Shown piece by piece: positions 23,001 through 35,060 of a DNA stretch of 64,000 nt. Where the stretch lies: the NCBI GenBank assembly GCA_949361645.1, contig OX442418.1:5709609-5773608 (forward strand), in the 5' to 3' direction. A program made the position numbers and the translations under genes. The notes under the pieces were generated by a model. The model worked only from the letters and a program-made list of their open reading frames with translations, searched no databases and had not been told where the DNA came from. Numbering within the stretch: position 1 is the stretch's first letter; each line of letters starts with the position of its first letter. Source of the stretch: Spongilla lacustris. Taxonomy: Eukaryota; Porifera; Demospongiae; Spongillida; Spongillidae.

Positions 23001-25400
23001 ACATGTGGCTTGTGGGATACACACATTCAATACATCATCACACGCTCTAGTCACATGACTAGCTCCACCGACTTGTATTGTGTATCATGATCACTTGCCA
23101 AATAGATAGGCTATAGCCGTGTCTCATTGCAGGAAAAGGGCAAAATAAACCTGCAGAGCTTGCCAAACACATCTTGAATTAGCAGGTATGCCTGACTCCC
23201 CAACACAAAGAGGGTGAAAACTGAGGTGGCCATGGCAGGAGGGGGGAGATTTTATTGCCAGAGGGGTGGGGCTTACTATGCTGAACTGTACATTATAGTG
23301 CCCTTAATAAAGCCTGGGGATTACAGGATTAGCACCTTCCTCCTCCCATTAGCACTTTCTATCTTTCGTTTCATAGAAATTAGCGGGAAGCAGCAGTTCC
23401 ACAGAGAAAGTTGGCTAGCACAGCTGTAGGTTGTCTCTAGATTGCCTCGAGAAGTTTTTTTCAACTAATTGTGTTCGCATAAAAGGCCCGGTATACCCTA
23501 CTGCGCACGTGATACCAGTCCAGGGTAAAGGGTGTTGTTCTCGCTTCTGAGTTCAGAAAATAAGTCTGCACATAAGCTAGGCATGTTTAACACCGGCAAT
23601 GATCTACCTTTACAACAAGGTAAACTTCACACCCTTTTGTCAGGCATTTCTCGAGAAAAACGGCTTGCCGTTTGAGTGCTACAGGAATGCCAAAACAAGA
23701 AGAAAGAAACCGTGAGATGCGCGACTTTAGTGGTCTAAAAGGAACATCCCTCAATGGTGTGCATTGATGTTTTGTAGTGCATTGATGTTTTGTAGTGCAG
23801 AACTGAATATACAATGTAAAACAGCTAAAATATATATTGGTATTTTACGGTAAACGCATCTTCACAAATAAGGGATTAGAACTGTATTAACCACATTTTA
23901 ATGAGCTCCTATGGGACCCGGATAAGAATTGTACCGTAATATACATAATTTATGCTTTCTAATCAACAACCTAATGTCCATCTTGAAACAGTCGTGCCAT
24001 ATACGAATAACCGCAGCCCGTTGATTATACCCTGTTGCTCACTACGCCCCTAAGTAGTTAATTTGTTTTCAAGTACGTACTGATATATTTCCTGTCAGTT
24101 GAATTAGACAGGAAATAAGCTCCCGTCTAAATGTGACGAAAATGGTGATTGGATGGAAGGTGTTAGCACGTGAAAGTGTGGTTTGATAAGGGGGCGTAAG
24201 TGTTATTGAGTCATTCTTTAAGCATTCTACACACACGCTGTGTGTCCTGCAATTTTTTTTCCCTTGTGATGTTTTGAGCCTGGACAGGTTGATCCAACTG
24301 GAGGTAGCTGAGGGGGCACACTCCAACAGAAGCAGCTGGTTGTGTTTGTGTTGTGTGGATCAGTGCAGTTAGGAAGGATTTTGCCCCAGCAGGTGGATTT
24401 TCCCTTGAGAAGGTTGTCCACAGGGTTTTTCCGAGGGTTAGGTGTGGGCTCACCTACCCTGAATATAGTTAATTAACTACATTTTATTTATGCCTATTGC
24501 TCAGCGGAGTGAGGTATGTGAGTGTGGTACATGTATGTGTGGAGCCACTGGGAACAGGGATGTACGACATCAACGAGCAGAATAGGTGGATAGAGAGGAG
24601 GAAGGAAGCACGGGACCTGGCAGACACGATCGTGGTGTATGTACACAATGTAGCTATGGTTTGGTGTTGTGTTGACTGGCATGCAAATAGATGCTGGCAC
24701 CAATGTGATGGTAAATAGGGAGGGGTGCGATACCAATAACCATGAAGGCATATTAAGTGAGCCGTGATATATGCGCATCTATCCAATTAGTATTTATTAC
24801 AATAATTTAACCAAGTACTGGTAAACAAGTTTTGTTTTGCTGAATTCCAGCGATTCCCAGGAGGCTGTAGAAGAGGAAGGGGTTTGAAACACATTCTTTA
24901 TTATGTAAATTTGTGCAATAACCGTAATTTAGCGATGCCAATTTCCACCAGACAAGCTATGGCTCATTTAGTACTCACTTCCGGTAATTTTTAATGGAGG
25001 TCTTTGACTTGAAGTAGCTCTTCCGCGTAACCACTTTAAACAAAGTTTTTTTAAAAGCTTAAAATCTATATCTCATGACTTATGAATTGAAAGATGGGGT
25101 TTTTACTCGCCCTTGCAATGCATGGTCCTTTCCATCGAACTAATAGAAAGTGACATAGTTGCAGACAGAGAAGGCAAATGTATTTTTTCTTTTGTGGTTA
25201 GAACTTCACTTTGAATACTTCCAGATAATATGTTGGCGGCGTGGCTGGTTGTCTTGTCTGTTCGATTGAAATTATTTTAAAGCTTATCGCGAACCCCTCC
25301 CCCCCTCCCGCGCCCGCCCCCTCAGAGGTGCAAGTGGATATATAAAACAAAAGATCCTGCAAAACATTAAAAAGATGGTATGATGCACATCTATCAGTAC
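20043..25400. other. 5.3-kb insertion carrying a polypurine satellite
   Basis: Array sequence stops at TGTGTACATGTA (20042) and resumes at TATGTAAACGTACATTTGC near 25405; the paralog at 34360-34390 is nearly continuous there. The outer left sequence (GGGTAATATAAACTGCC ... ATGGACATTAGGT) resembles, inverted, GATTATACCC ... ACCTAATGTCCAT at 23965-24032. One TE may therefore span 20043-24032, with 24033-25400 separate. Apart from the satellite, 22981-25400 is unique. Two open stretches look protein-like but are unassigned: minus 24211-24453 (TLGKTLWTTFSREN) and plus 24560-24718 (YDINEQNRWIERRKEARDL). Confidence 0.45.
20727..22975. repeat. Polypurine satellite, 18- and 22-bp G/A units
   Basis: About 2.25 kb with almost no pyrimidine on the plus strand. 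The main unit is GAGGGAGGAAGGGAGGGA (18 bp); the central and right parts use a 22-bp variant with an extra GGGA. The first 200 bp use a G-richer unit (GGAAGGGGGAGGGAGGGG). Rare C, T or extra A interruptions mark sub-blocks. Frames of 500-800 codons on both strands (Ser/Pro/Leu on minus, Gly/Arg/Glu on plus) exist only because stop codons cannot form. Mirror symmetry and G-runs favour triplex (H-DNA) and G-quadruplex structure. Confidence 0.95.
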
Positions 25401-25404
25401 GGAC

Positions 25405-26991
25405 AGTTGGTTATGTAAACGTACATTTGCTATGAGTTTAATGCCAGTACAGACAATATCAACCAATGACATCATCACACATGTACATGTAGGTGGCGAG
25501 TACAATGACAAACACATCTTTACCTACAATAAACAACTACCATAACTTACCTCCTGATATGGAATGATTGGTATTCACATTGGGCATAAAGGAAAGGAAT
25601 AATAAAGAAGTCACATCATACAATTATATCACAACACACTTTTAAACATAACCACAAGAAAATGAAACATAATGATTATGAAGCATGGACATGTTGGTAT
25701 GCTAACAAACTGAATGGATTGAAAACCATCATAGGCAAAATCACATAGACTTGTCAGAAATGAAAGCTAACATCAATAAAGATACATGTAGGTCTGGATA
25801 GGATTATACATGTAACTTTCATACACATGGGATTCAATCCAATTATGTACATGTACATGTACATCCAAAACACAAACCACATGTACATGTAATGAATGCA
25901 CTGAGCTAAACTGACATACAGCCAGACAGCCAGGGTTAAATTTCTAATCATTGTCATAATGCATGTTGGTTGTCTTTTAGAACACATGTACAAGTACATC
26001 AATAAATCATATATTCCTTGTCTTCTGTTGTGGACAAAATGCACAACCACCATCAAAATATTGTTCACTTACACTGCAGCAATTATATAGATTTATTTAT
26101 AGACTCCCTGCAGTGATGTTAAAAGTGTACATGTACTGGTTATATCTTGAAATGTAATTTGCAAATTGGAGGACTTCAGGTGGATAACATTTCACAAAAC
26201 ACTCTTGTATTGTGTCAATGATTTTCACGAAAACGTAAAAACTAGAAACTAATATAACAAGCTACATATAAGAAAAAGAGATTAGAAAACTTTTAGTTGA
26301 CCTCACAGGCCAATTATTGATTGTGAGTGAGAATGAACATGTAGGTGGTGAGTACAGTGACAAATACGAAAAGTCAAGGATACATGTACTGGTTTTATCT
26401 TGGATGTAGCTTATCACTGCTATACACATGTCAAGTGTCAATTATTTTGAAAATTTTATGAGAGAAAAATATTACATCTGCTGCTCAACTATTGGACCAA
26501 CTAGCCAAGGGATGTTTCCTAATGTACCACAAATGGAGGCCATATTAGGCCTGTACCGTGTACTACAATGATTTCAATGCCACCAAGCTGTCATCATCCA
26601 TCATCACACATGTACATGTATGTGGTGAGTACAATGACAAACACATCTTTACCTACAATAAACAACTGCCATAACTTACCCCCTGATATGGAATGATTGG
26701 TATTCACATTGTTTGAGCAAACAAAGGAAAGGAATAATAAACAGACAAGTAGAAGTCACATCATACAATTATATCACAACACACTTTTAAACATAACCAC
26801 AAGAAAATTAAACATAATGATTATGAAGCATGAACATGTTGGTATGCTAACAAACTGAATGGATTGAAAACCATCATAGGCAGCAAAATCACCACAAAGC
26901 CCAACAAATTTTAAAATACACAGGTCAGGAATGAAAGCTGACATCAATCTAAATCAGCATGCCTATTGGTCTAGATAAGATCATACATGTA
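25405..26991. repeat. Array block 4
   Basis: Core units at about 25497-25733 (triplet GAG on minus) and 26626-26880 (GGG). Between them is the module with GCATCCAAAACACAAACC-like text (CATCCAAAACACAAACCAC here), CTTGTCTTCTGTTGTGGAC, AACTTTTAGTTGACCTCACA and CTGCTCAACTATTGGA. No exon was found. Confidence 0.75.
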
Positions 26992-29224
26992 CAGTGGTGT
27001 TCACTGAAAGAGGAGGAAAATGCAATGATTCACATTTTTGATCATATCTCATGAAAGATTTATAATGGTATCATGCCATTTACATTATTAGATTCAGCAT
27101 GTACTTCTGAACAGAGCACATTCACTTTATGACTTGTAAACAAAGCAATGCACCATGGTAAATAACTGCTGGTCAGGTTGGATGTTCAAGACTGTAACTC
27201 CTCTATTCTTTGCAGTTAACCTACCAAATTTTTTTTTATGTAGCTTATAATACAGGTGAGTACCTACATTGTTGTATTGAGCTCTTAAGTCTCACTCGCT
27301 ATGGAGATCAGTAGGACAGTATCACTTTTCAGAGGGAGGCGGGGTATTTGCATGAATTTGGACAAATTGGTTTAAATTGAGGGTTAAAATTAACTTATTC
27401 TTAATGAGAGGTCTCTGGGGTAAAAATATAATTTTTATAATTTTTTGGCAGCTTGCTATCAGCATTAAACAATCCATGAAATGCTCAAAAGCTTAAAATT
27501 GATAGCCATTTATCTCCCGTTTTTTAGGATATCTCCTAGTAAATGTGTAGCAAATAATCATTCTGTACTTATTCTATCAAGTATTCTACATATAGAAATG
27601 CTGATAAAAATTAGCACAGTGTTTACAAATGCAAATGATTCTTTACTACATGCTTACTATGATATATAGAGAAATCCTAAAAACGGTTGAAAAATGCCTT
27701 TCAATGTTAAGCTTTTTAACGTTTCACGGATTGTTTAATGCCGATAGCAAACCGCCAAAAAATTATGTGGATACCCGAGAGACCTGTCATTTAGCAAAAG
27801 TTAATATTAACCCTTAAGTTGTCCGAATTCATACAAAGACCCCGCCTCCTTCTGAAAAGTGATACTTTCCTACCAATCTCCACAGCGAGTGACACTTAAG
27901 AGCTCAATACAACAATATAGGGTAATTCCATATATATATTTGCCACCCTTTTAGCATCATTGTCTAGTTTGGACATGCTACTTTCCCCATGTGTTCTCCC
28001 CATAGGAGTATGCAAAATTGCTGTACATTTGTATACCCTATAGTGTACAGCTTTTAATATACGACAAATTAAAATTTTCATTTTTTTCATAACCTTGGTT
28101 AACTCGGCTGAGCATATCCTGAGTCCTGAAACATTCTGATAGATTTGAATATTTCCAAAACATTGCTAAGATAGAGGTCTACATAAGACTAATTGATTTT
28201 AATAACTACTTGGTAAGTTACATGAATAAAGTCATGAATTTGTAATGAATTGTGACCTATCCAAAAATATGAAAATACGAATCACACCAGACTTGTACCA
28301 TAGTTAGCTAACCATACCCCAAACATATTTAACTGAAAAGCTTACTGGGACACGTATTCTCAGGGCTGGGACAGCACAAAAAGTGGCTGGCAGCCATGTT
28401 ATGTTTTGACAGTACCTTAGTTGTGTAAACTGCCCTATGTAAACAAATAGTTGCAAGGAAGAATAACATGGCTGCCAGCCACTTTTTGTGCTGTCCCAGC
28501 CCTGAGAATACGTGTCCCAGTAAGCTTTTCAGTTAAATATGTTTGGGGTATGGTTAGCTAACTATGGTACAAGTCTGGTGTGATTCGTATTTTCATATTT
28601 TTGGATAGGTCACAATTCATTACAAATTCATGACTTTATTCATGTAACATGCCTAGAAGTTATTAAAATCAATTAATTTTATGTAGACCTCTGTCTTAGC
28701 AATGTTTTGGATATATTCAAATCTATCAGAATGTTTCAGGACTCAGGATATGCTCAACCGAGTTAACCAAGGTTATGAAAAAAATGAAAATTTTAATTTG
28801 TCGTATATTAAAAGCTGTACACTATAGGGTATACAAATGTACAGCAATTTTGCATACTCCTATGGGGAGAACACATGGGGAAAATAGCATGTCCAAACTA
28901 GACAATGATGCTAAAAGGGTGGCAAATATATATATGGAATTACCCTATAGGTACTCACCTGTATTGGGTACATATAAAAAGATTTGGTAGATTACCTGCA
29001 AAGAATGCAGGAGTTATAGACTTGAACATCCAACTTGACCAGCAGTTATTTACTATGGTGCATTGCTTTGTTTACAAGTTATAATTGAATTAGAGTTGAT
29101 GTACTCTGTTCATAAATAGATGCTGAATCTAAAAATGTAATGGCATGATACAATTATAAACCTTTCATGAGATATTATCAAATATGTGCATCATTGCATT
29201 ATTCACCTTCAGTGAACACCACTG
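26992..29224. mobile_element. Palindromic TA-flanked element (Tc1/mariner-like foldback)
   Basis: Two arms, 26992-28402 and 28463-29224, are close reverse complements around a 60-base loop. Without the nested insert the arms are about 760 and 762 bp. The tips read CAGTGGTGTTCACTGAA and are flanked by TA on both sides (26990-26991, 29225-29226), the target of IS630-Tc1-mariner elements. The insertion site lies in a CATGTA run; the paralog near 29850-29870 is uninterrupted. A short open frame appears in both arms (about 27896-28090 minus, 28775-28990 plus) but shows no known domain. Confidence 0.85.
27267..27915. mobile_element. Nested TA-flanked MITE in the left arm
   Basis: About 649 bp bounded by inverted ends (ATTGTTGTATTGAGCTCTT and its complement) and extended internal inverted repeats. 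It is present in the left arm of the palindrome only. The right arm reads CCTATAGGGTAATTCC across the site (complement, near 28938-28953), which is a direct empty site and implies TA duplication. It must have inserted after the palindrome formed. Confidence 0.85.
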
Positions 29225-30780
29225 TACATGTACATCACATTTAATTATTTACATACCCAAAAATCAAAACACGTTTACAACACTGTACATGAAATATAAT
29301 GAAATGAATGCACAGTGGTAAAGTTAACAAAGTAACAAATAAAAAACAGTATTTAAAATGCCCGCCTATTGGAATGATTGCAGGATGCTTCCAAAGGACA
29401 TAAATATGTGCTATACCTGCACACAACACACTATTTGACAAGTAAGCATTTGTACTGCTATTTGATGGCAGTACAGTTGATGTCATGTACAATGACAAAC
29501 ACATCTTTACTTACAATAAACAACTACCATAACTTACACTCTGATATGGAATGATTGGTATACACATTGTTAGACCAAATAAAGGAAAGGAATAATAAAC
29601 AGACAAGTAGAAGTCACATCATACAATTATATCACAACACACTTTTAAACATAACCACAGGAAAATTAAACATAATGATTATGAAGCATGAACATGTTGG
29701 TATGCTAACAAACTGAATGGATTGAAAACCATCATAGGCAGCAAAATCACCACAAAGCCCAACAAATTTTAAAATACACAGGTCAGGAATGAAAGCTGAC
29801 ATCAATCTAAATCAGCATACCTATTGGTCTGGATAAGATCATACATGTACATGTACATGTAACTACTAATCCATACATGTACATCACATTAAATTATTTT
29901 ACATACCCAAAAATCAAAACACGTTTACAACACTGTACATGAAATACATGTACAGTATAATGAAATGAATGCACAGTGGTAAAGTTAACAAAGTAACAAA
30001 TCAAAACAGTATTTTTAAATGCCTGTCTACTGGAGTGACCAGGAAGCTTCCAAAAAACATAAATTTGTTAGCTGATATCACCAGATGACATCATCATACA
30101 TGTAGGTGGTGAGTACAATGACAAACACATCTTTACCTACAATAAACAACTACCATAACTTACCTCCTGATATGGAATGATTGGTATTTACATTGTTTGA
30201 CCAAATAAAGGAAAGGAATAATAAACAGACAAGTAGAAGTCACATCATACAATTATATCACAACACAGTTTTATCTATGGACAATTGTACAGAGCTGGAG
30301 GTCATAAAGTGAATTACATTTCCTGCTACAAAACATTCATGTCTACTGTTAATGATTCAATATTACATCTGGTGCCTACATATTGGAGTTGCCTCCCATG
30401 TGTGCAAATGCTAACATGTGACACAAAAGGAATATTGATATTTGACATATACATGTACATGTAATACTGTACAGTTAATGTTACCAAAGCAATCTCTACA
30501 AAGCCAAATAAATACACAGACAGGAATGGAACCGTATGGTAAACAAAACATCATGACAACTGACATTAAAGTATATACATGTACATGTGTGCACCTGCAG
30601 AACAAGCCATATGTACATGTACAGTGTATATGCCAATATAATGTAATGAATGTACAGAGCTAAACTGATCTACTTGTACATGGTTACAAAGCCTTTCAGT
30701 GTACATACAGTCAAGCATGTAGAATCTGATGCATATTGGTTGGCATTTAGTGTTTGTTATTAAAAGTTATGTCACATTAG
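29225..30780. repeat. Array block 5
   Basis: Core units at about 29490-29735 (minus triplet AGT) and 30110-30270 (GAG, partial). Modules contain CACATTTAATTATTTACATA, AATGCCCGTCTA-like words and CACAACACACTATTTGAC. No exon was found. Confidence 0.75.
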
Positions 30781-30791
30781 TAGAAATCAAT

Positions 30792-31262
30792 GCTGGGTGT
30801 TTAGGTGAAACTACTGCTGCTTCAGGTGATCCAGGGCTAAGACATGACCTGGGAATCAGAGGTGTTTGGCAACCACAGGTTTGATGTCCATGTCATAGAC
30901 ACTGATACCCCATCACACTGCCATCAAGTACCCAATGCCATTATTGAGTCCAGCTCACAGGAGAAAAAGAGAATATACAAAAAGGCAATAGAAGACTGAA
31001 GAGGCACCTTCACCACATTTGTACTTTAGTGGACAGACTGCTTCATAAAGAGTCTAGTCACTTCCTAAAGCACATGCATGGCCTTCAAGTGGGACAAAGC
31101 CTATTCCATTACAAGCAGCTATGTAAAATCACAGCTTGCTTTTCATGAGGTTCAAGCAGTGAGTCTCTGTCTGAGCGGATCATACATCAAATGGAGAAGT
31201 GGGCTGGGATTTGATGATGGTGCTCCTCTGACCTCATATTTGTTTATTTTTTACTCTACATT
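30792..31262 (+). pseudogene. Retroelement ORF 3' fragment
   Basis: The plus-strand frames read GLRHDLGIRGVWQPQV and then, after a one-base shift, FDVHVIDTDTPSHCHQVPNA. These are followed by SSSQEKKRIYKKAIED, FHEVQAVSLCLSGSYIKWRS and GLGFDDGAPLT. This order (RGVWQPQ, FDVRVIDTD, EKKRKY, later VLCLRGSRTKWRS and DGAP) is the C-terminal region I recall from large reverse-transcriptase ORFs in marine invertebrates. The D...E.K pattern might be a nuclease-like fold (inference). At least one frameshift and three in-frame stops make it dead. No RT catalytic motif lies upstream, where array sequence resumes. Confidence 0.6.
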
Positions 31263-31930
31263 TAATCTTTAATCTGCGTGAAACGATCCTGAAATCAGGA
31301 TAGTGAGTTCTTCGGTTTATAACAACCATTGCAGTGAAAATTAAAATCATTAAAACATAGAAGCTTTGTGTTTCAACAGTGGTGCACACATTCTACAGCA
31401 TGGAATAATTTTTATCATCTAGATAGCTGCCCAAACTTCAAGGATGCATAAGCACGTTTCATTGCTCTCGCTAACATAAATTAAATGATTAGCAATTTAT
31501 AGTCAAATGTAATGCTTACAAAGAGCATTGAACATATCAATTTTACTCCTTTTCACTACTTATTGGTGGTAGCACCTCCAGACTCTTGGTAGAAGTTGTA
31601 TTTTTATCAAACTTGTACACAAAATAACAGAAAAGTGCAATTTTTTATCACTGTCCGAGCATTCGTCCCTTCTTTTTATGTCCCAACAGTACTAGTGACA
31701 GCATTTCAACCAATGCCAGGTATTTCTGCATTGCTCCGAATGACAGAAATGTTTTTTTTATTTTTCTTTTGCAGAGGCTAACCATCACACCACCCACTAT
31801 GACTTTCTTTGCTTAGTCCACCTTGAGTTAATTCGAGTTAATTCGATGCTCGTACCTCCTGTGTCCCATATTCTTGAATTTGCTTATATGGCTCTTCTAT
31901 ACAGATGTTTGTAACAGTTTCTATCTTGAA
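31263..31930. other. Interruption of the array, possible TTAA element end
   Basis: Starts TTTAATCTTTAATCTGCGTG, resembling the CCTTTAATCYCC terminus of the TTAA elements at 11.4 and 19.9 kb. It is followed by an inner palindrome (ATCCTGAAATCAGGAT). No matching right end was found before the array resumes at about 31931. No gene was recognised. Confidence 0.35.
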
Positions 31931-33185
31931 AGTATCACCACAAAGCCCAACAAATTTTAAAATACACAGTCAGGAATGCATGTAACTACTAATACATACA
32001 TGTACATCACATTTAATTATTTACATACCCAAAAATCAAAACACGTTTACAACAGTATATACATGTACATGTATACATGAAATATAATGAAATGAATGCA
32101 CAGAGGTAAAGTTAACAAAGTAACAATTGAAAACAGTATTTTTAAATGCCCGTCTAATGGAGTGACCACGATGCTTCCAAAGGACATAAATATGTGCTAT
32201 ACCTGCACAATACACTATTTGACATTAAAGCATTTGTACTACTATTTGATGGCAGTACAGTTGATGTCATGTACAATGACAAACACATCTTTAACTACTA
32301 TTAATAAACAACTTCCATAACTTACATACTGATATGGAGTGATTGGTATTCACATTGTTTGACCAAATAAAGGAAAGGAATAATAAACAGACAAGTAGAA
32401 GTCACATCGTACAGTTACATCACAACACACTTTTAAACATAACCACAACAAAATGAAACATAATGATTATGAAGCATGAACATGTTGGTATGCTAACAAA
32501 CTGAATGGATTGAAAACCATCATAGGTGGTGGGTGAGTAGAAAAGTCACCACAAAGCCAAACATATTAAAATACAGTGTCAGAATGAAAGCTTACAAACA
32601 GTGATGTCTAAGGTCAAGGACACATGTACTGGTTTTATCTATGGACAATTGTACAGAGCTGGAGGTCATAAAGTGAATGACATTTCCTGCTACAAAACAT
32701 TCATGTCTGCTGTTAATGATTCAATGATCAGGATGCTTCTACATGTACATGTACAGTATGTGCATAAGATATGAGCTTACATTCAAGCTGCATGGATTAC
32801 CCACATTGGCCTGCAAAACAACTTTACTATGTAGATGTAAGCATTTGTACTTCAATTTGATGGAAATACAATTGATGTCATCGTCTTCACCTACAATAAA
32901 CAACTACCATAACTCCTGATATGGAATGATTGGTATTCACATTGTTTAAGGAATGGATAAAAGGAAAAAACTTAATAATCGCTCAATAAACATACCATGT
33001 ATCAGCACCAATGGTGTAGCAATGAAAAATAAACACCACAAAGTGAAACAGAACTTTAACTGTTTATACTATAGACCAATACATCAGACAGATATAATAT
33101 TGCATTTACAAGTCATGCCACATCTGATTCATCCTTACAATAATAACAACAGTAGTATATCACTCTCCCACATCCAATGACTTAC

Positions 33186-33269
33186 TTTGTTCACATCAGC
33201 TCCTGCCTTCACAAGGATCTCCACCACAGCTGTATGACCATTTTTAGCAGCTGCATACAGTGGTGTAGC
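33186..33269 (-). CDS. Ankyrin-repeat exon (84 nt, copy E)
   Basis: On the minus strand the acceptor GATGTTACAG and donor AACAAA|GTAAGT enclose 28 codons in phase 0: ATPLYAAAKNGHTAVVEI then LVKAGADVNK. It differs from copy F by A for T at the first residue and K for Q. All ankyrin core positions are kept. The previous ankyrin exon in gene order is copy F at 34049. Confidence 0.75.
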
Positions 33270-34048
33270 CTGTAACATCAGAAGGTATCATCAATAACTC
33301 TTCTTTTACACTAAATAATAATTGAACATATATCATGGCAGATTAATTAATGAGCAATACAGTTGATGTCATACCAGCTGTGAGTACGCTAACAAACTGA
33401 ATGGATTGAAAACCATCATAGGTGGTGGGTGAGTAGAACAAAGCCAAACATATTTAAATACATTGTCAGAATGAAAGCTTACAAACAATGATGTCTAAGC
33501 TCAAGGACACATGTACTGGTTTTATCTATGGGCAATGATACAGAGCTGGAGGTCATAAAGTGAATGACATTTCCTGCTACAAAACATTCTCATGTATTGT
33601 TAATGAGCCAATGACCAGGATGCATCTATGGGCATAAGATATGAGCATACATTCAAGCTGCATGGATTACCCACATTGGCCTGCACAACACACTTTACTA
33701 ATATTCAACATGCAAGCATTTGTACTTCAATTTGATGGCAGTACAGTTGATGTCATGTACAATGACAAACACATATTTACCTACAATAAACAACTGCTAT
33801 CACATTGTTTAAGGAATGGAGAAAAGGAATAAACTTAATAATCGCACAATAAACATACATGTAGCAACACCACTGGTGTAGCAATGAAAGGAAAAACAAC
33901 ACAAAGTGAAACAGAACTTTAACTGTTCAGCCTGTAGACCAATACATCAGACAGATATAAGATTGTATTTACAAGTCATGCCACATCTGATTCATCCTTA
34001 CAATAATAACAACAGTAGTATATCACTCTCCCACATCCAATGACTTAC

Positions 34049-34132
34049 TTTGTTCACATCAGCTCCTGCCTTCACAAGGATCTCCACCACAGCTGTATGA
34101 CCATTTTGAGCTGCTGCATACAGTGGTGTTGT
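34049..34132 (-). CDS. Ankyrin-repeat exon (84 nt, copy F)
   Basis: The same acceptor and donor as the other copies enclose TTPLYAAAQNGHTAVVEI then LVKAGADVNK, with no stop. This is the commonest form (copy G is identical at the protein level), so it is close to the family consensus. About 140 nt upstream in gene order is another donor-like site (TACATGGAG|GTAAGTATG near 34280), which could end a preceding short exon supplying the five residues missing from a standard repeat. Confidence 0.75.
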
Positions 34133-34800
34133 CTGTAACATCAGAAGGCATCATCAATATCTCTTCTTTTACACCAAATAATAACTGAACATATATCATG
34201 GCAGATTAAAGATGAGCAATACAGTTGATGTCATACCAGCTGTGACATCATGTAAGGACAATGACAATCACATCATACTTACCTCCATGTACATGTACAT
34301 GCAACTATATTAGCTGCATGTACATGTACCACAGAGTCTCATGTTTGATATGTGTACATGTATATGTAAACGTAAATTTGCTGTGAGTTTAATGCTAGTA
34401 CAGACAATGTCACCCGATGACATAATCATACATGTACATGTAGGTGGTATGTACAATGACAAACACATATTTACCTACTATTAATAAACAACTACCATAA
34501 CTTACGCCCTGATATGGAATGATTGGTGTTCACATTGTTTGAAAAAATAAAGGAAAGGAATAATAAACAGACAAGTAGAAGTCACATCATACAATTAAGT
34601 CGCATCAAAACAATATACACTTTCACAACAAAATGAAACAGAATGAATACCAACAATGAGCATGCAGGTATGCCAACAACCAGACATGATTGAAAACCAT
34701 CCCAGGTGGTTAGTAGCAAATCAATCTCTACAAAGCCGAACAAATACAAAGTCAGAAATCAATTTAGCTTATGGCAAACAAAATAACGACTGACATTAAA

Positions 34801-35060
34801 CAGCGGCGGCGGAACTGGGGAGGTAGGAGGGTATTTACCCCCGCCCAACGTTACCGAGTGGAATATTATTAACTAACTGTGTTGTACATTATGAACCAAA
34901 GAGAACGGAAATCAAATGGTATTAAAAGTGTGAACCATTTAAGTAGCTATAGCCTCAACAAACGGTCCATTTTCACATGCGCAACCACTATATAACACGC
35001 CCACTCATTATATATTCATAGACCTATCCTCCCATTTAAAAATACCTTCCACCGTCCCTG
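34801..35060. mobile_element. 260-bp TTAA MITE, copy 1
   Basis: The ends CAGCGGCGGCGGAA and, as complement, CAGGGACGGTGGAA form 14-bp imperfect inverted repeats. They are flanked by TTAAA on each side (34796-34800, 35061-35065). Paralogous units at about 36265, 45378, 49010, 52668 and 54756 read ACATTAAATTATGTACAT without the insert, giving multiple empty sites. Confidence 0.88.

Noticed and set aside
20563..23090. Open frames of 470-820 codons across the polypurine tract on both strands
   Set aside because: The tract has almost no T on plus (no A on minus), so stops cannot occur. The Ser/Pro/Leu and Gly/Arg/Glu proteins are translation of a simple repeat, open in most frames.
25754..26068. 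Plus- and minus-strand acceptor-like motifs (TTGTCTTTTAG, CTCTTACAG) in array modules as exons
   Set aside because: No open, domain-bearing frame follows them and no matching donors were found.
27896..28990. Matching 58-residue frame in both arms of the palindrome as a gene
   Set aside because: Present twice because the arms are inverted copies. No domain, no start context, no wider conservation visible.
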